Shown: positions 9,164 to 21,391, numbered from the stretch's first letter. The stretch is 64,000 bases of DNA from Cyclobacterium plantarum (GCF_011290685.1 NZ_JAANYN010000005.1:124001-188000); one strand, 5' to 3'. Notes: generated by a model not told the origin, from the sequence alone. Numbers and translations are program-made.

Positions 9164-9352
9164 ATGAATGTTAAGAATTTTGTAATTGAGTCCATTGATG
9201 AGATGAAAAACAAGGTCACCTGGCCTAAGTATGCATCTCTTCAGAACAGTGCCGTTCTGGTACTGGTGGCTTCATTGATTTTCGCTTTGGTGATCGGCTT
9301 GATCGATTTGACCTTCGAAAATATCATGACATGGTTTTATGATTTATTCTAA
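9164..9352 (+). CDS. secE: Preprotein translocase subunit SecE
   Basis: Small essential subunit that clamps the SecY channel in the inner membrane. The 62-residue form has one amphipathic helix with the conserved MKNKVTWPKYASL segment, then a single membrane span (VLVLVASLIFALVIGLIDL). This is the minimal SecE of most bacteria, without the two extra helices of E. coli. nusG follows after 18 bases. Confidence 0.96.
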   Translation: MNVKNFVIESIDEMKNKVTWPKYASLQNSAVLVLVASLIFALVIGLIDLTFENIMTWFYDLF

Positions 9353-9370
9353 AGAATATTAAAAAACGGG

Positions 9371-9928
9371 ATGGCAGATCACAAATGGTACGTGCTCAGG
9401 GTAGTGGCAGGTCAGGAAAAAAAAGCAAAGACTTATTTAGACAATGAAATTGCCCGTCAGGATCTCCTGGAATTTATTCCGGAAGTCTTGATACCTTCTG
9501 AGAAAGTATACGAGATGCGAAATGGTAAAAAGCGGGTAAGGGAAAGGAATTTTTTTCCCGGATACGTTTTAATCCATGCAGATCTCAGTCATGGTGAAGC
9601 CAATCACGTGATTACAAGCATACCGGGAGTAATCGGTTTTTTAGGGTCAAACCAAGGGGGGGCTTCCAAAACCCCTGAGCCATTACGTCAATCGGAAATC
9701 AACAGGATTTTAGGTCGGGTTGAGGAGATTGATGAGTTTGCGGAAAAACTAGATACCCCATATATAGTTGGAGAGAGCGTTAAAGTAATGGACGGTCCTT
9801 TCAGTGGGTTCTCGGGTGTGATTGAGGAAGTGTTTGAAGACAAGAAGAAACTTAATGTTATGGTTAAGATATTCGGTCGGAACACTCCTGTTGAGTTAAA
9901 CTTTATACAAGTAGAAAAACTAGATTAG
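9371..9928 (+). CDS. nusG: Transcription termination/antitermination factor NusG
   Basis: Binds RNA polymerase and links it to Rho or to the leading ribosome. The 185-residue protein has the NGN domain (KWYVLRVVAGQEKKAKTYL; FFPGYVLIHADL) followed by the KOW domain (VKVMDGPFSGFSGVIEEV). It lies between secE and rplK, with 3 bases before rplK, the standard bacterial arrangement. Confidence 0.98.
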   Translation: MADHKWYVLRVVAGQEKKAKTYLDNEIARQDLLEFIPEVLIPSEKVYEMRNGKKRVRERNFFPGYVLIHADLSHGEANHVITSIPGVIGFLGSNQGGASKTPEPLRQSEINRILGRVEEIDEFAEKLDTPYIVGESVKVMDGPFSGFSGVIEEVFEDKKKLNVMVKIFGRNTPVELNFIQVEKLD

Positions 9929-9931
9929 GAA

Positions 9932-10375
9932 ATGGCTAAAGAAATCTCTGGTTATCTGAAACTACAGGTGAAGGGTGGCCAGGCTAACCCATCTCCTCCG
10001 GTTGGTCCGGCCCTTGGTTCAAAAGGGTTGAACATCATGGAGTTCTGTAAGCAATTTAATGCCAGGACTCAGGAAAAAATGGGCCAGGTTCTTCCTGTTC
10101 TTGTAACGATTTATTCGGACAAGTCCTTTGATTTTGTCGTAAAAACGCCTCCCGCAGCAGTCATGTTGCTTGAAGCTGCAAAGTTAAAGAGTGGTTCAGC
10201 TGAACCGAACAGGAAAAAAGTTGGTGCTGTATCCTGGGATCAGGTTAAAGAAATTGCAGAGGTAAAAATGCCTGATTTAAATGCTTTTGAAATGGCCTCA
10301 GCCATGAGAATGGTCGCAGGTACTGCCAGAAGCATGGGCATCACAGTTTCAGGAAAAGCTCCTTGGGAGGAATAA
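9932..10375 (+). CDS. rplK: 50S ribosomal protein L11
   Basis: Binds the GTPase-associated region of 23S rRNA and contacts EF-G, EF-Tu and L7/L12. The 147-residue product carries the proline-rich N-terminal segment with [13 protein letters not shown], where thiostrepton contacts are made in other bacteria. The rRNA-binding C-terminal domain contains [19 protein letters not shown]. Ten bases separate it from rplA. Confidence 0.98.
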   Translation: MAKEISGYLKLQVKGGQANPSPPVGPALGSKGLNIMEFCKQFNARTQEKMGQVLPVLVTIYSDKSFDFVVKTPPAAVMLLEAAKLKSGSAEPNRKKVGAVSWDQVKEIAEVKMPDLNAFEMASAMRMVAGTARSMGITVSGKAPWEE

Positions 10376-10385
10376 CAAGCAAAAA

Positions 10386-11084
10386 ATGGCTAAGTTAACA
10401 AAAAAGAAAAAAGAAGCTCTTTCTAAATACGACCCTGGCCAACATTATTCCCTGGCTGAGGCTTCTTCTATAGTTAAGGAAATTTCAAACACCAAATTTG
10501 ATTCTTCCATCGACCTGGATATTCGTCTGGGCGTGGATCCGCGAAAAGCCGACCAAATGGTCAGGGGAGTAGTGGCCTTGCCTCACGGTACAGGAAAGGA
10601 ATTGAAGGTATTGGTGCTTTGCAGCCCTGACAAGGAAGAGGAAGCCAAAGAAGCAGGGGCTGATTTTGTTGGACTGGATGAGTACATTGCAAAGATTGAA
10701 GGTGGATGGACTGACATTGATGTCATCATTACCACACCAAATGTAATGGCCAAAGTAGGTAGACTGGGTAGGGTCCTTGGACCCAGAGGCTTGATGCCTA
10801 ACCCCAAGTCTGGTACTGTGACCCTTGATGTAGGGAAAGCAGTTAAAGAAGTTAAAGCTGGTAAAATCGATTTCAAAGTAGATAAATTCGGCATTATTCA
10901 TGCAAGTGTAGGGAAAGCTTCCTTTACTGCTGAAAAAATTCAGGAAAACGCAAGGGAGTTAATCCTGACCATATCTAAACTGAAACCGTCTGCTGCGAAG
11001 GGTACTTATTTCCAAAGTATACATTTATCCAGTACCATGTCTCCGGGCATTGTGATAGATAAAAGTAGTATTCAAGGTATATAA
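10386..11084 (+). CDS. rplA: 50S ribosomal protein L1
   Basis: Forms the mobile L1 stalk beside the E site. The 232-residue product has the signature [20 protein letters not shown]. In E. coli L1 represses translation of its own L11-L1 mRNA; no obvious copy of that binding site was found here. Only two bases separate it from rplJ, so the two are probably translationally coupled. Confidence 0.98.
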   Translation: MAKLTKKKKEALSKYDPGQHYSLAEASSIVKEISNTKFDSSIDLDIRLGVDPRKADQMVRGVVALPHGTGKELKVLVLCSPDKEEEAKEAGADFVGLDEYIAKIEGGWTDIDVIITTPNVMAKVGRLGRVLGPRGLMPNPKSGTVTLDVGKAVKEVKAGKIDFKVDKFGIIHASVGKASFTAEKIQENARELILTISKLKPSAAKGTYFQSIHLSSTMSPGIVIDKSSIQGI

Positions 11085-11086
11085 TT

Positions 11087-11629
11087 ATGACTAGAGAAGA
11101 TAAAAAAACCATAATTGAAGAACTTACCGATAAACTGAAGACTACTCCGCATTTCTACATTGCTGACGCCTCTGGATTTAGTGTGGCTCAGGTAAATGGT
11201 TTCAGGAAATTGTGTTTCGATAAAGGGCTTGAATACAAGGTTTACAAAAATACCTTGATCAAAAAAGCACTTGAAAATCTTGAAGCCGATTACGCTGATT
11301 TTGCAGATAGTACTTTAAAAGGTTTTTCGGGAATCCTGTTTTCACAGGAAGTTGCGAATCTTCCCGCTAAAGTGATATTGGATTACAGAAAAAAATTGGG
11401 TAGCAAAGAGAAGCGTCCGCTTTTTAAAGGAGCTTCTGTAGATGGCGACCAATTTATAGGAGAAGACAATCTGAAAGTCTTGTCTGAATTGAAATCCAAG
11501 GAAGAATTGGTGGGAGAAGTTATTTCTTTGCTTCAATCTCCTGCGAAAAATGTGGTGTCCGCACTTCAAAGTGGAAAATCAATTCTTGCCGGCCTGGTAA
11601 AAACCTTGTCCGAGAGGGAAGAAGCTTAA
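11087..11629 (+). CDS. rplJ: 50S ribosomal protein L10
   Basis: Base of the L7/L12 stalk. The 180-residue product has an N-terminal rRNA-binding domain (DASGFSVAQVNGFRK) and a C-terminal helix that holds L7/L12 dimers. Because rplA ends 2 bases upstream, there is no room for the long L10 leader seen in E. coli, so any autoregulation must use another site. Confidence 0.97.
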   Translation: MTREDKKTIIEELTDKLKTTPHFYIADASGFSVAQVNGFRKLCFDKGLEYKVYKNTLIKKALENLEADYADFADSTLKGFSGILFSQEVANLPAKVILDYRKKLGSKEKRPLFKGASVDGDQFIGEDNLKVLSELKSKEELVGEVISLLQSPAKNVVSALQSGKSILAGLVKTLSEREEA

Positions 11630-11677
11630 TAAAATCATTCAAATTAGTAAATAACAATCAATTTAAATAGTAATACA

Positions 11678-12058
11678 ATGGCAGATCTTAAAGCATTCGC
11701 TGAGCAGTTAGTTAACTTGACTGTAAAAGAGGTAAATGAGTTGGCCGCAATTTTAAAAGATGAATATGGTATCGAACCTGCCGCTGCTGCCGCTACTGTA
11801 GTAGCTGGAGGTGGAGCCGCTGGCGAAGGTGCTGCTGAAGAAGAAAAATCTTCTTTTGATGTTGTCTTAAAAGCTGCAGGTGGACAAAAATTGGCAGTTG
11901 TCAAACTTGTTAAAGAATTGACAGGTTTGGGACTAAAAGAAGCCAAAGAGGTAGTTGACAGTGCTCCTAAAGCCGTTAAGGAAGGAGTAAGTAAAGAAGA
12001 GGCCGAAGCGCTTAAAAAGCAACTTGAAGAAGCCGGAGCCGAAGTTGAGCTTAAATAA
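11678..12058 (+). CDS. rplL: 50S ribosomal protein L7/L12
   Basis: Multi-copy stalk protein that recruits and activates translational GTPases. The 126 residues comprise an N-terminal dimerisation helix pair, an Ala/Gly hinge near residues 36-55, and the conserved C-terminal domain with [21 protein letters not shown] hairpin with a T-rich tail follows before rpoB. Confidence 0.98.
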   Translation: MADLKAFAEQLVNLTVKEVNELAAILKDEYGIEPAAAAATVVAGGGAAGEGAAEEEKSSFDVVLKAAGGQKLAVVKLVKELTGLGLKEAKEVVDSAPKAVKEGVSKEEAEALKKQLEEAGAEVELK

Positions 12059-12100
12059 CATTGAATAACCAACTCCGATTGGATTTGGTTTATCAGCATC

Positions 12101-12124
12101 AGACCTGACTTATCAGTCAGGTCT
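12101..12124 (+). terminator. Partial terminator/attenuator between rplL and rpoB
   Basis: A perfect 10-bp stem, AGACCTGACT with AGTCAGGTCT, encloses a TATC loop and is followed by TTTCCTGTTT. The broken T run suggests incomplete termination. That would lower rpoBC expression relative to the ribosomal genes, as the rplL-rpoB attenuator does in E. coli. Confidence 0.65.
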
Positions 12125-12215
12125 TTTCCTGTTTATGGACATGAAAATAATTGCACTTTTTGAAGTGTAAATTGTCCTAAATTAATAATAACTTTCACTT
12201 AAATTATATACTGCC

Positions 12216-15200
12216 TTGGCTATCCAGAATCAAACCGAAAGGAAAAGTTTCTCATCCATTAAGGTAGTCAAAGACTATCCGGATTTCTTAGATATTCAAC
12301 TGCAATCTTTTAAAGATTTCTTCCAGTTGGATACCCCTGCAGAGAAAAGAAGGCAGGATGGTCTTTTCAAGGTTTTCTCAGAAAATTTCCCTATTAGTGA
12401 CTCCAGGGAAAATTTCACCCTTGAATTTATCGACTATACCGTAGATCCCCCTAAGTACAATGTCTCAGAAAGTATAGACCGTGGTCTGACTTATTCTGTT
12501 CCGCTTAAAGCAAAATTGAGATTGCTTTGCTCCGATGAGGACAATGAAGACTTTGAGACCATAGAGCAGGAAGTGTTTCTTGGAAACCTTCCTTATATGA
12601 CAGAAAAAGGATCATTTGTGATCAATGGTGCTGAGCGGGTAATCGTTTCTCAGCTTCACCGTTCCCCTGGTGTCTTCTTTGCCCAAAGCAAGCATACCAA
12701 TGGCACCAAACTCTATTCGGCAAGGATTATTCCTTTCAAGGGTTCCTGGATAGAATTTGCTACCGACATCAACAATGTCATGTACGCTTATATCGACAGG
12801 AAGAAAAAATTTCCTGTTACCACTTTATTAAGGGCGATAGGATATGGTTCAGATAAGCAAATCCTTGATTTATTTGGTCTTTCTGAAGAGGTAGAATCCA
12901 ATAAATCAACCCTGAAAAAAATTATTGGCAGAAAACTGGCAGCCAGGGTTTTGAGAACCTGGGTGGAAGATTTTGTGGACGAGGATACCGGTGAGGTGGT
13001 ATCCATAGACAGAAACGAGGTTTTATTGGAAAGGGACAGTATCCTGACAGATGAGGATATTGATCTCATATTGGAGTCAGGCACCAAAAGCGTAATCCTG
13101 CACAGGGAGGACGTAAATATTGCCGATTACTCCATTATTTACAATACCCTTCAAAAAGATAACTCCAATTCTGAAAAAGAAGCCGTAGAAGTAATTTACA
13201 GGCAATTAAGGAATACCGAAGCTCCTGATGAAGCTACAGCAAGGGAGGTTATACATGGCTTGTTCTTTTCTGACAAGCGCTATGACCTTGGAGAAGTCGG
13301 CAGATACAGGATCAATAAGAAGTTAGGATTGAATATCGATGCTGACAAAATAGTTCTGACTACAGAAGATATTATTTCTATCGTGAAATACCTGATCGGC
13401 TTGATCAATTCGAAGGCGGTAGTGGATGATATTGACCACCTGAGCAACAGAAGGGTGAGAACTGTAGGCGAACAACTTTACAGTCAGTTTGGTGTTGGTC
13501 TGGCGAGAATGGCCAGGACAATCCGCGAAAGGATGAACGTCAGGGACAATGAGGATTTCAAACCCGTAGACCTGATCAATGCCAGAACTTTGTCATCAGT
13601 AATCAATTCCTTCTTTGGGACCAACCAGCTGAGCCAGTTTATGGATCAAACCAATCCACTGGCAGAGTTGACCCATAAAAGGAGACTTTCTGCTCTGGGG
13701 CCTGGTGGTCTTTCCAGAGAAAGAGCCGGTTTCGAGGTTCGGGATGTACACTACACCCATTACGGTAGGTTATGTACCATAGAAACCCCTGAAGGCCCGA
13801 ATATTGGATTGATTTCCTCTTTATGTGTACATGCGAAAGTCAACAGCATGGGTTTTCTGGAGACACCTTACAGAAAAGTAAGTGCCGGTAAAGTGAGCAT
13901 GAATGTGGAGGACATTGTTTTCCTGACTGCAGAAGAAGAAGATGATAACAACATCGCACAGGCCAATGCACCTCTGGATGATAAGGGTAGTTTTATTAAT
14001 GATAAGGTTAAGGCCCGGTTTGAGGGTGATTTCCCGGTATTAGAACCCAAGGAAATCTCCTATATGGACGTAGCTCCAAATCAAATTGTATCCGTTGCAG
14101 CCTCATTAATTCCCTTCCTGGAACATGATGATGCGAACAGGGCCCTGATGGGATCCAACATGCAGCGTCAGGCTGTTCCCCTGCTGAAGGCCGAAGCACC
14201 TATTGTGGGTACTGGTCTGGAAGGAAAAGCAGCTATTGATTCAAGATCCTTGATTTTGGCTGAAGCGGACGGTGTCATTGATTATGTGGATGCCGAAAAA
14301 ATTGTCATCAAATATGAACTATCCAGTGATGAATTGCTGGTTAATTTTAGCGATGAATATAAATCATATGACCTGATTAAATTCAGGAGGACCAACCAGG
14401 ATACTACCATTAACCTGACCCCCATTGTTCTGAAAGGACAAAAGGTTAAAAAAGGGCAGGTACTGGTGGAAGGTTATTCTACCAATAAGGGTGAATTGGC
14501 CCTTGGTAAGAACCTTTTGGTTGCCTATATGCCCTGGCAGGGATATAACTTTGAGGATGCCATTGTGATATCCGAAAGGGTTGTGAGAGAAGATGTCTTT
14601 ACTTCTATTCACATCGAAGAATTCCAGTTGGAGGTCAGAGATACCAAACGTGGTGAAGAGGAACTTACTTCAGAAATCCCGAATGTTTCCGAGGATGCCG
14701 TTAAAAATCTGGATGAAAATGGAATCATCCGGGTGGGCTCGGAACTGAAAGAGGGAGACATTATCATCGGAAAAATCACCCCAAAAGGTGAAACTGACCC
14801 AACTCCGGAGGAGAAATTGCTGCGTGCCATATTTGGAGACAAGGCTGGAGATGTAAAAGATGCCTCTCTGAAAGCTTCTCCTTCATTGAATGGGGTGGTA
14901 ATAGAAACCAAATTGTTCTCCAGACCCAAGAAGGACAAGGATCTCCGTGCCAAGGCCAAGGCCGAGGTAGAGCAACTAAAGCAGAAATACAGTAAAGACC
15001 TGCTTGGTGTAAGGGCAAAAATGATTCGAAAGCTTGTTCAGATTCTTGAGGGAAAAGTTTCTAACGGGGTTAGACACAAGTTTGGTGATGAAATCATCAG
15101 TAAGGGAATGAAATTCAATGCTCAGAACATTGAAAACAATCTTTTCCCAGCAAAAAATCCCTACAGGGACGAAAGCAATTACAATGTAGCGGAAGAAGTA

Positions 15201-16091
15201 AACCTGATATCCGATATCATTTTGGATGATTGGACGGATGATGAACATGCCAATTTGCTGGTTCAAAAACTGGTTAAAAACTATACCAATACCAGGAACG
15301 AAATTTCCGGGATCTTTAAGCGGGATAAATTCACGCTTGAAGTAGGTGATGAATTGCCTGCAGGTATAGTACAACTGGCTAAAGTTTATGTTGCCAAAAA
15401 GCGCAAACTTAAAGTTGGGGATAAAATGGCCGGTAGGCATGGTAACAAAGGTATAGTTGCCCGAATCGTAAGGGAAGAAGACATGCCTTTCCTGGAAGAC
15501 GGATCCCCTATGGATATCGTGTTGAACCCTCTTGGTGTACCATCCAGGATGAACATCGGGCAAATATTCGAAACGGTACTTGCCTGGGCGGGCAGAGAGC
15601 TAGGCAAGACTTATGCCACGCCTATATTTGACGGAGCAAGTACGGATGAAGTAGCGGCGGAATTGACCAAGGCCGGACTTCCTTCCTTTGGCCGGACTTA
15701 TCTGTTTGATGGGTTGACCGGGAAAAAGTTTGATCAACCGGTGACTGTAGGTATTTCCTACATGCTGAAACTGGGCCATCTGGTAGATGATAAGATGCAT
15801 GCCAGGTCTATCGGACCTTACTCATTGATCACCCAGCAACCTTTGGGTGGTAAAGCACAGTTTGGTGGTCAGCGCTTTGGAGAAATGGAAGTTTGGGCAT
15901 TGGAGGCCTTCGGAGCATCTCATGTCTTGAGGGAAATCCTTACGGTAAAATCTGATGATGTTATCGGCCGGGCCAAAGCCTATGAATCCATTGTCAAAGG
16001 CGAAAACCTTCCCAAAGCAAACATACCAGAATCGTTTAACGTTTTGGTACATGAGCTCAGGGGACTTGCCTTGGAAATTACGCTTGACTAA
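12216..16091 (+). CDS. rpoB: RNA polymerase beta subunit (TTG start)
   Basis: Core RNA polymerase subunit forming one side of the active-site cleft and the rifampicin pocket. The 1291-residue product is of normal family size. The rifampicin region reads [34 protein letters not shown], shown here only as a landmark near residues 465-500, with wild-type-looking residues. The start is TTG at 12216: the frame has a stop at 12189 and no ATG between, and the protein begins as expected for Bacteroidota RpoB. A 157-base gap with an attenuator-like hairpin separates it from rplL. Confidence 0.98.
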   Translation: MAIQNQTERKSFSSIKVVKDYPDFLDIQLQSFKDFFQLDTPAEKRRQDGLFKVFSENFPISDSRENFTLEFIDYTVDPPKYNVSESIDRGLTYSVPLKAKLRLLCSDEDNEDFETIEQEVFLGNLPYMTEKGSFVINGAERVIVSQLHRSPGVFFAQSKHTNGTKLYSARIIPFKGSWIEFATDINNVMYAYIDRKKKFPVTTLLRAIGYGSDKQILDLFGLSEEVESNKSTLKKIIGRKLAARVLRTWVEDFVDEDTGEVVSIDRNEVLLERDSILTDEDIDLILESGTKSVILHREDVNIADYSIIYNTLQKDNSNSEKEAVEVIYRQLRNTEAPDEATAREVIHGLFFSDKRYDLGEVGRYRINKKLGLNIDADKIVLTTEDIISIVKYLIGLINSKAVVDDIDHLSNRRVRTVGEQLYSQFGVGLARMARTIRERMNVRDNEDFKPVDLINARTLSSVINSFFGTNQLSQFMDQTNPLAELTHKRRLSALGPGGLSRERAGFEVRDVHYTHYGRLCTIETPEGPNIGLISSLCVHAKVNSMGFLETPYRKVSAGKVSMNVEDIVFLTAEEEDDNNIAQANAPLDDKGSFINDKVKARFEGDFPVLEPKEISYMDVAPNQIVSVAASLIPFLEHDDANRALMGSNMQRQAVPLLKAEAPIVGTGLEGKAAIDSRSLILAEADGVIDYVDAEKIVIKYELSSDELLVNFSDEYKSYDLIKFRRTNQDTTINLTPIVLKGQKVKKGQVLVEGYSTNKGELALGKNLLVAYMPWQGYNFEDAIVISERVVREDVFTSIHIEEFQLEVRDTKRGEEELTSEIPNVSEDAVKNLDENGIIRVGSELKEGDIIIGKITPKGETDPTPEEKLLRAIFGDKAGDVKDASLKASPSLNGVVIETKLFSRPKKDKDLRAKAKAEVEQLKQKYSKDLLGVRAKMIRKLVQILEGKVSNGVRHKFGDEIISKGMKFNAQNIENNLFPAKNPYRDESNYNVAEEVNLISDIILDDWTDDEHANLLVQKLVKNYTNTRNEISGIFKRDKFTLEVGDELPAGIVQLAKVYVAKKRKLKVGDKMAGRHGNKGIVARIVREEDMPFLEDGSPMDIVLNPLGVPSRMNIGQIFETVLAWAGRELGKTYATPIFDGASTDEVAAELTKAGLPSFGRTYLFDGLTGKKFDQPVTVGISYMLKLGHLVDDKMHARSIGPYSLITQQPLGGKAQFGGQRFGEMEVWALEAFGASHVLREILTVKSDDVIGRAKAYESIVKGENLPKANIPESFNVLVHELRGLALEITLD

Positions 16092-16138
16092 CTTAGAAAC
16101 CATTAGGCCTTTTGGGGCCTTCAAATACAAAAACAACT

Positions 16139-19100
16139 ATGGCGTTCAGAAAAAATAAAAAACTAAACAACGACTTTTCCAGAGTCACCATTAGTTTGGC
16201 CTCACCGGAGTCCATATTGGACAGTTCACATGGGGAGGTTACACAACCTGAAACGATCAACTACAGGACCTATAAGCCTGAAATGGGCGGTTTGTTCTGC
16301 GAGCGAATTTTCGGGCCGGTAAAGGACTGGGAATGTCATTGTGGAAAATACAAACGCATCAGGTATAAGGGGATCATATGTGACCGCTGCGGGGTGGAAG
16401 TTACCGAGAAGAAGGTGAGAAGGGAAAGAATGGGGCATATCGAGTTGGTAGTACCCGTAGCTCATATTTGGTACTTCAAATCCCTTCCCAACAAGATTGG
16501 TTATCTTTTGGGATTGCCCACTAAAAAACTTGATCAGATTGTTTACTATGAAAGGTACGTGGTCATTCAGGCAGGGGCAAAAGCAGACGATGGTTTGCAA
16601 TACCTGGACTTCCTGACAGAAGACGAATACCTGGACATCATGGACAAGCTTCCGAAAGAAAACCAGATGCTTGACGATGATGATCCCAATAAATTTATAG
16701 CCAAAATGGGTGCTGAAGCCTTGGAAATGCTTCTTGCCAGGCTTGACCTGGATGATCTTTCCTATAGTCTGAGGCATCAGGCCGCCACGGATACCTCTCA
16801 ACAAAGAAAGGGTGAAGCCTTAAAACGCCTAAAGGTAGTTGAAGCATTCAGAGATGCCAGAACCAGGATTGAAAACCGCCCTGAATGGATGGTCGTTCGC
16901 ATGGTTCCCGTTATCCCACCAGAGCTTCGCCCATTGGTGCCATTGGACGGAGGTAGATTTGCCACTTCGGATTTAAATGATCTTTACAGAAGGGTAATCA
17001 TACGTAACAACAGGTTAAAAAGACTTATCGATATCAAGGCACCGGAAGTCATCCTGAGGAATGAAAAAAGGATGCTTCAGGAAGCGGTTGATTCTTTGTT
17101 CGATAATTCCCGTAAGGTAAACGCCGTAAGATCGGATGGAAACCGGGCTTTAAAATCCCTTTCAGATATGTTGAAGGGAAAGCAAGGCCGTTTCAGACAA
17201 AACCTTTTGGGAAAAAGGGTGGATTATTCCGGCCGTTCTGTGATCGTGGTAGGTCCTGAATTAAAACTGCATGAATGCGGTTTGCCCAAGAACATGGCCG
17301 CAGAACTTTTCAAGCCCTTTATCATCAGGAAATTGATTGAAAGAGGCATTGTAAAGACAGTAAAATCGGCCAAGAAGATCGTAGACCGCAAAGATCCGGT
17401 GGTTTGGGATATATTGGAAAATGTGCTTAAAGGACATCCGGTACTGCTCAACAGGGCACCGACCCTGCACAGACTGGGTATTCAGGCCTTCCAGCCCAAA
17501 TTGATTGAAGGCAAAGCCATTCAGTTGCATCCCTTGGCTTGTACAGCCTTTAATGCTGACTTTGATGGTGACCAAATGGCTGTCCACGTTCCTCTGGGAC
17601 ATGAAGCCATATTGGAAGCTTCAACATTGATGCTTGCTTCGCACAATATTCTGAACCCTGCCAATGGCGCACCGATTACCGTACCCTCGCAGGATATGGT
17701 TTTGGGTCTTTACTATGTGACCAAAGGCATGCGATCTACGGAAGAAAGGCCTGTAGAAGGAGAAGGAATGACCTTTTATGGACAGGAGGAAGTATTGATT
17801 GCCTTGAATGAAGAGGCCATATCCAAACATGCACATATAAAGTGTAAAGTAAAAGTAAGAAAAGATGACGGCTCACTGTCAGATGAAATTGTAGAAACTG
17901 TGGCTGGCCGGTTGATATTTAATCAATTTGTACCTTCTCAGGTAGGCTTTGTAAACGAACTGCTAACCAAGAAAAAGCTTCAACAGATCATTGCTGAGGT
18001 GGTTAAGATATGCGGTATTGCTCGTTCAGCACAATTTCTGGATGATATCAAGCACCTTGGATTTCAAATGGCCTATTTGGGTGGTTTGTCCATGGGCTTG
18101 GACGATGTGATCATTCCCGAAGAAAAAGACCCGCTTATAGAGAAAGCCAAAACGGAAGTTGACCAGGTATGGAACAACTACCTGATGGGTTTGATCACCG
18201 ATAATGAGCGGTACAATCAGGTCATTGACATTTGGACCCGGACCAATTCCAACCTGACCAATATACTGATGCGTCAAATGGAGGAGGATCACCATGGATT
18301 CAACGCTATCTATATGATGATGCACTCCGGAGCCAGGGGTTCCAGAGAGCAGATCCGTCAGTTGGGTGGAATGAGAGGCCTGATGGCCAAACCCCAAAAG
18401 AACCTGCAGGGCTCTGTAGGGGAAATCATTGAAAACCCAATCCTGTCCAACTTTAAAGAAGGATTGGATGTATTGGAGTACTTTATTTCCACTCACGGAG
18501 CAAGAAAAGGCCTTGCGGATACGGCACTGAAAACAGCCGATGCGGGATATCTTACCAGAAGGTTGGTGGATGTGGCGCAGGACATGATCATTTCTGAGGA
18601 AGATTGTGGAACCCTGAGAGGATTGGTGGTTCAGGCATTGAAGGATAATGATGAGATTGTGGAGCCTTTATCCGAAAGGGTGGTAGGCCGAATTGCAGTA
18701 CATGATGTAATTGATCCCATTTCAGATGAGCTGATTATCTCCTCTGGTGAAGAAATCACCGATGTAGTGGCCAAGGCCATTGATGATTCGGCAGTAGAAG
18801 AAATTGAGATCAGATCTGTACTTACCTGTGAAACCCGCAGAGGGGTTTGTTCCAAGTGCTATGGTAGGAACCTGGCCTCTGGCAAACAAGTACAGGTAGG
18901 TGAGTCTGTTGGTGTCATAGCTGCCCAATCCATTGGAGAACCTGGTACACAGCTGACTTTGAGGACTTTCCACGTAGGTGGTACAGCTTCCAATATTTCT
19001 GTGGAAGCAAGTATCAATTCTAAGTTTGATGGAATTGTAGAGTTTGAGGAGGAATTGCGTTGGATCAAGACGACCAACAAGGATGGTGAAGAGGTTGCCA

Positions 19101-20449
19101 TCGTAATGGGTAGATCCGGAGAGATTAAGGTCAACGATGTCAAATCAGGCAAAACGCTGGTTTCCAATCACGTGCCTTATGGTGCAGTATTGAACGTTAC
19201 GGATGGACAAAAAATTGCTAAGGGTGAATCATTGTGTACCTGGGACCCTTACAATGCCGTTATATTATCCGAATTTGACGGGAAGGTTGATTTTGAGGCA
19301 ATTATCGAGGGAGTTACCTATAAGGAGGTTGCCGATGATCAGACTGGGTACAGGGAAAAGGTTATCATTGATACCAAGGATAAAACGAAAAACCCTGCCG
19401 TAATAGTAGAGCATGGCGATGAGTCCAAATCTTATAATATTCCTGTTGGTGCTCACCTTTCGGTAGAAAAAGGAGAAGAGGTCAAAGCTGGACAAATTTT
19501 GGTAAAAATTCCCCGATCTGTTGGAAAAACGAGGGATATTACCGGTGGTTTGCCAAGGGTAACAGAGTTATTTGAAGCCAGAAACCCGTCTAATCCGGCT
19601 GTGGTATCAGAAATTGATGGCGTGGTGATTTACGGTGGTATCAAGCGTGGTAATCGTGAGATATTCATCGAATCCAAAGATGGAGTTCGGAAGCGCTATA
19701 TGGTATCACTGTCCAAGCACATTCTGGTTCAGGAAAATGATTTTATCCGAGCGGGAGAACCTCTTTCAGATGGGGCCATTACACCGAATGATATCCTTTC
19801 CATAAAAGGACCAACTGCAGTTCAGGAGTACCTGGTAAATGAGATTCAGGAAGTTTACCGTTTGCAAGGTGTGAAAATTAACGATAAGCACATTGAGGTA
19901 ATCGTAAGTCAGATGATGCAAAAGGTGGAAATCCTTGATGCAGGTGATACCGGATTTCTACAAAATCAGATCGTTGACAAATGGGCTTTCCGTGAGGAGA
20001 ATGATATGATATTGGATAAAAAGGTAGTAATGGACGCCGGAGATTCCGCTACATTGAAACCAGGCATGATCATTTCGGCAAGAAGGTTGAGGGATGAAAA
20101 TTCCAGCCTGAAGCGAAAAGACATGAAACTCGTTCAGGTAAGGGATGCCCAAACGGCAGTTTCTCAGCCCACCCTTCAGGGTATTACCGCATCTTCTTTG
20201 GGAACAGAAAGCTTTATTTCTGCCGCTTCCTTCCAGGAAACCACCAAGGTACTGAGTGAGGCAGCCATCAGGGGTAAGCGAGATGAGTTGCTGGGACTTA
20301 AAGAGAATGTAATCGTGGGTCACCTGATTCCTGCCGGCACTGGTCAGAGAAAATTTGGCCAACTCATTGTCGGTTCCCAGGAAGAATATGAATTGCTTAC
20401 TGCGGAAAAAGAAAGTAGTAGCAGAAAAGTTCGGGAAACCATTAAATAA
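16139..20449 (+). CDS. rpoC: RNA polymerase beta' subunit
   Basis: Catalytic subunit of RNA polymerase. The active-site metal loop NADFDGDQ is present. Two zinc sites are visible: [20 protein letters not shown] near the N-terminus, and [13 protein letters not shown] in the C-terminal half. I chose ATG at 16139 (MAFRKNKK, 1436 residues) over a TTG at 16112, because the extension adds unconserved residues and runs through a small AGGCC/GGCCT hairpin at 16105-16120. A strong terminator follows the stop. Confidence 0.98.
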   Translation: MAFRKNKKLNNDFSRVTISLASPESILDSSHGEVTQPETINYRTYKPEMGGLFCERIFGPVKDWECHCGKYKRIRYKGIICDRCGVEVTEKKVRRERMGHIELVVPVAHIWYFKSLPNKIGYLLGLPTKKLDQIVYYERYVVIQAGAKADDGLQYLDFLTEDEYLDIMDKLPKENQMLDDDDPNKFIAKMGAEALEMLLARLDLDDLSYSLRHQAATDTSQQRKGEALKRLKVVEAFRDARTRIENRPEWMVVRMVPVIPPELRPLVPLDGGRFATSDLNDLYRRVIIRNNRLKRLIDIKAPEVILRNEKRMLQEAVDSLFDNSRKVNAVRSDGNRALKSLSDMLKGKQGRFRQNLLGKRVDYSGRSVIVVGPELKLHECGLPKNMAAELFKPFIIRKLIERGIVKTVKSAKKIVDRKDPVVWDILENVLKGHPVLLNRAPTLHRLGIQAFQPKLIEGKAIQLHPLACTAFNADFDGDQMAVHVPLGHEAILEASTLMLASHNILNPANGAPITVPSQDMVLGLYYVTKGMRSTEERPVEGEGMTFYGQEEVLIALNEEAISKHAHIKCKVKVRKDDGSLSDEIVETVAGRLIFNQFVPSQVGFVNELLTKKKLQQIIAEVVKICGIARSAQFLDDIKHLGFQMAYLGGLSMGLDDVIIPEEKDPLIEKAKTEVDQVWNNYLMGLITDNERYNQVIDIWTRTNSNLTNILMRQMEEDHHGFNAIYMMMHSGARGSREQIRQLGGMRGLMAKPQKNLQGSVGEIIENPILSNFKEGLDVLEYFISTHGARKGLADTALKTADAGYLTRRLVDVAQDMIISEEDCGTLRGLVVQALKDNDEIVEPLSERVVGRIAVHDVIDPISDELIISSGEEITDVVAKAIDDSAVEEIEIRSVLTCETRRGVCSKCYGRNLASGKQVQVGESVGVIAAQSIGEPGTQLTLRTFHVGGTASNISVEASINSKFDGIVEFEEELRWIKTTNKDGEEVAIVMGRSGEIKVNDVKSGKTLVSNHVPYGAVLNVTDGQKIAKGESLCTWDPYNAVILSEFDGKVDFEAIIEGVTYKEVADDQTGYREKVIIDTKDKTKNPAVIVEHGDESKSYNIPVGAHLSVEKGEEVKAGQILVKIPRSVGKTRDITGGLPRVTELFEARNPSNPAVVSEIDGVVIYGGIKRGNREIFIESKDGVRKRYMVSLSKHILVQENDFIRAGEPLSDGAITPNDILSIKGPTAVQEYLVNEIQEVYRLQGVKINDKHIEVIVSQMMQKVEILDAGDTGFLQNQIVDKWAFREENDMILDKKVVMDAGDSATLKPGMIISARRLRDENSSLKRKDMKLVQVRDAQTAVSQPTLQGITASSLGTESFISAASFQETTKVLSEAAIRGKRDELLGLKENVIVGHLIPAGTGQRKFGQLIVGSQEEYELLTAEKESSSRKVRETIK

Positions 20450-20471
20450 AGAATTGCTCTTTATGGAAAAG

Positions 20472-20500
20472 GGCCTGCCGATTGTTGCAGGCCTTTTTTT
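20472..20500 (+). terminator. Terminator after rpoC
   Basis: GGCCTGC (20472-20478) pairs with GCAGGCC (20487-20493) and is followed directly by seven T; upstream A residues extend the pairing. It lies 22 bases after the rpoC stop, and the small gene at 20516 lies beyond it. Confidence 0.88.
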
Positions 20501-20515
20501 CTTAACAACTACAAT

Positions 20516-20845
20516 ATGGATGAAGACAATAAAGCAGAAAAGGATCAAAAACAACAAATCAATGTTGAGCTTTCGGATGAAATAGCTGAGGGGATTTATT
20601 CCAATTTGGCCATGATTGCGCACTCCAATTCAGAGTTTGTGATCGATTTTATCAGGCTGATGCCAGGTATTCCGAAAGCTAAGGTCAAATCCAGAATCAT
20701 CATGACTCCCGATCATGCCAAACGACTGCTGCTTGCGTTGAAGGACAATATCGAAAAGTACGAAAAAGCATTTGGGAAGATAGAAGGAGGCATGGAAGTG
20801 CCGCAATTTCCCTTGAATTTTGGGGGAACGCCGGGAGAGGCCTGA
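20516..20845 (+). CDS. DUF3467 domain-containing protein
   Basis: A 109-residue protein of the DUF3467 family, whose function is not established. The conserved core reads EGIYSNLAMIAHSNSEFVID and IMTPDHAKRLLLALKDNI. There is no signal peptide or membrane span, so it is probably cytosolic. Its position directly after rpoC is typical of Bacteroidota, suggesting a link to transcription, but that is only inference. It starts 16 bases past the rpoC terminator with no separate promoter visible, so it probably depends on read-through. Confidence 0.85.
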   Translation: MDEDNKAEKDQKQQINVELSDEIAEGIYSNLAMIAHSNSEFVIDFIRLMPGIPKAKVKSRIIMTPDHAKRLLLALKDNIEKYEKAFGKIEGGMEVPQFPLNFGGTPGEA

Positions 20846-20927
20846 CAGTGGATTAAAAGCATACTTTATCATAACGCTTCCATTGAAAATGTGGTCTGGC
20901 ACAGGCGATAAAATATAACTCCTTAAT

Positions 20928-20958
20928 TTTGTTTGTTTTATTGATTTGTTTACCTTTG
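20928..20958 (+). promoter_or_regulatory. Promoter of the rpsL-rpsG-fusA-rpsJ operon
   Basis: TTTG at 20928-20931, a 19-base spacer and TACCTTTG at 20951-20958 form a complete consensus match. Transcription should start near 20962, leaving a leader of about 45 nt before rpsL. Confidence 0.82.
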
Positions 20959-21007
20959 CAATCCGAATTTTATAAGTTTAAAAGCAGAATATTTAATTTA
21001 TCTATTA

Positions 21008-21391
21008 ATGCCTACTATACAACAGTTAGTTAGAAAAGGTAGAACCACTCTTGAGAGCAAATCCAAGTCAAGGGCTCTGGATGCCTGTCCCCAAAGAAGA
21101 GGTGTGTGTACCAGGGTGTACACCACTACACCAAAAAAACCTAACTCTGCCATGAGAAAGGTGGCCAGGGTAAGATTGACCAACGGAAAGGAAGTGAATG
21201 CCTACATTCCGGGAGAAGGTCATAACCTTCAGGAGCACTCTATTGTGTTGATCCGAGGAGGAAGGGTAAAAGATTTGCCAGGTGTAAGGTATCATATTAT
21301 CCGGGGAGCCCTGGATACTGCCGGAGTAAAAGACCGTAAGCAGGCGCGTTCCAAGTATGGAGCCAAGCGGCCCAAGGCAGCAAAAAAGTAA
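21008..21391 (+). CDS. rpsL: 30S ribosomal protein S12
   Basis: Decoding-centre protein that monitors codon-anticodon fit. The 127-residue product has the [16 protein letters not shown] loop and the [16 protein letters not shown] segment. Both keep the lysines found in streptomycin-sensitive strains. It heads the str-type operon, with rpsG 20 bases downstream. Confidence 0.98.
   Translation: MPTIQQLVRKGRTTLESKSKSRALDACPQRRGVCTRVYTTTPKKPNSAMRKVARVRLTNGKEVNAYIPGEGHNLQEHSIVLIRGGRVKDLPGVRYHIIRGALDTAGVKDRKQARSKYGAKRPKAAKK

Noticed and set aside
11644-12099. Ser/Ala-rich minus-strand frame over rplL
   Set aside because: Composition mirrors the Ala/Glu-rich L7/L12 codons on the other strand; not a gene.
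14976-15563. 195-codon open frame on the minus strand inside rpoB
   Set aside because: It lies wholly antisense to a conserved gene, has no recognisable domain, and is explained by rpoB codon composition.
16112-16138. TTG start giving a 9-residue longer RpoC
   Set aside because: The extension crosses a small hairpin and is not conserved; ATG at 16139 gives the expected N-terminus.
16226-16804. 192-codon minus-strand frame inside rpoC
   Set aside because: Antisense shadow of the conserved RpoC N-terminal region; no promoter or domain.
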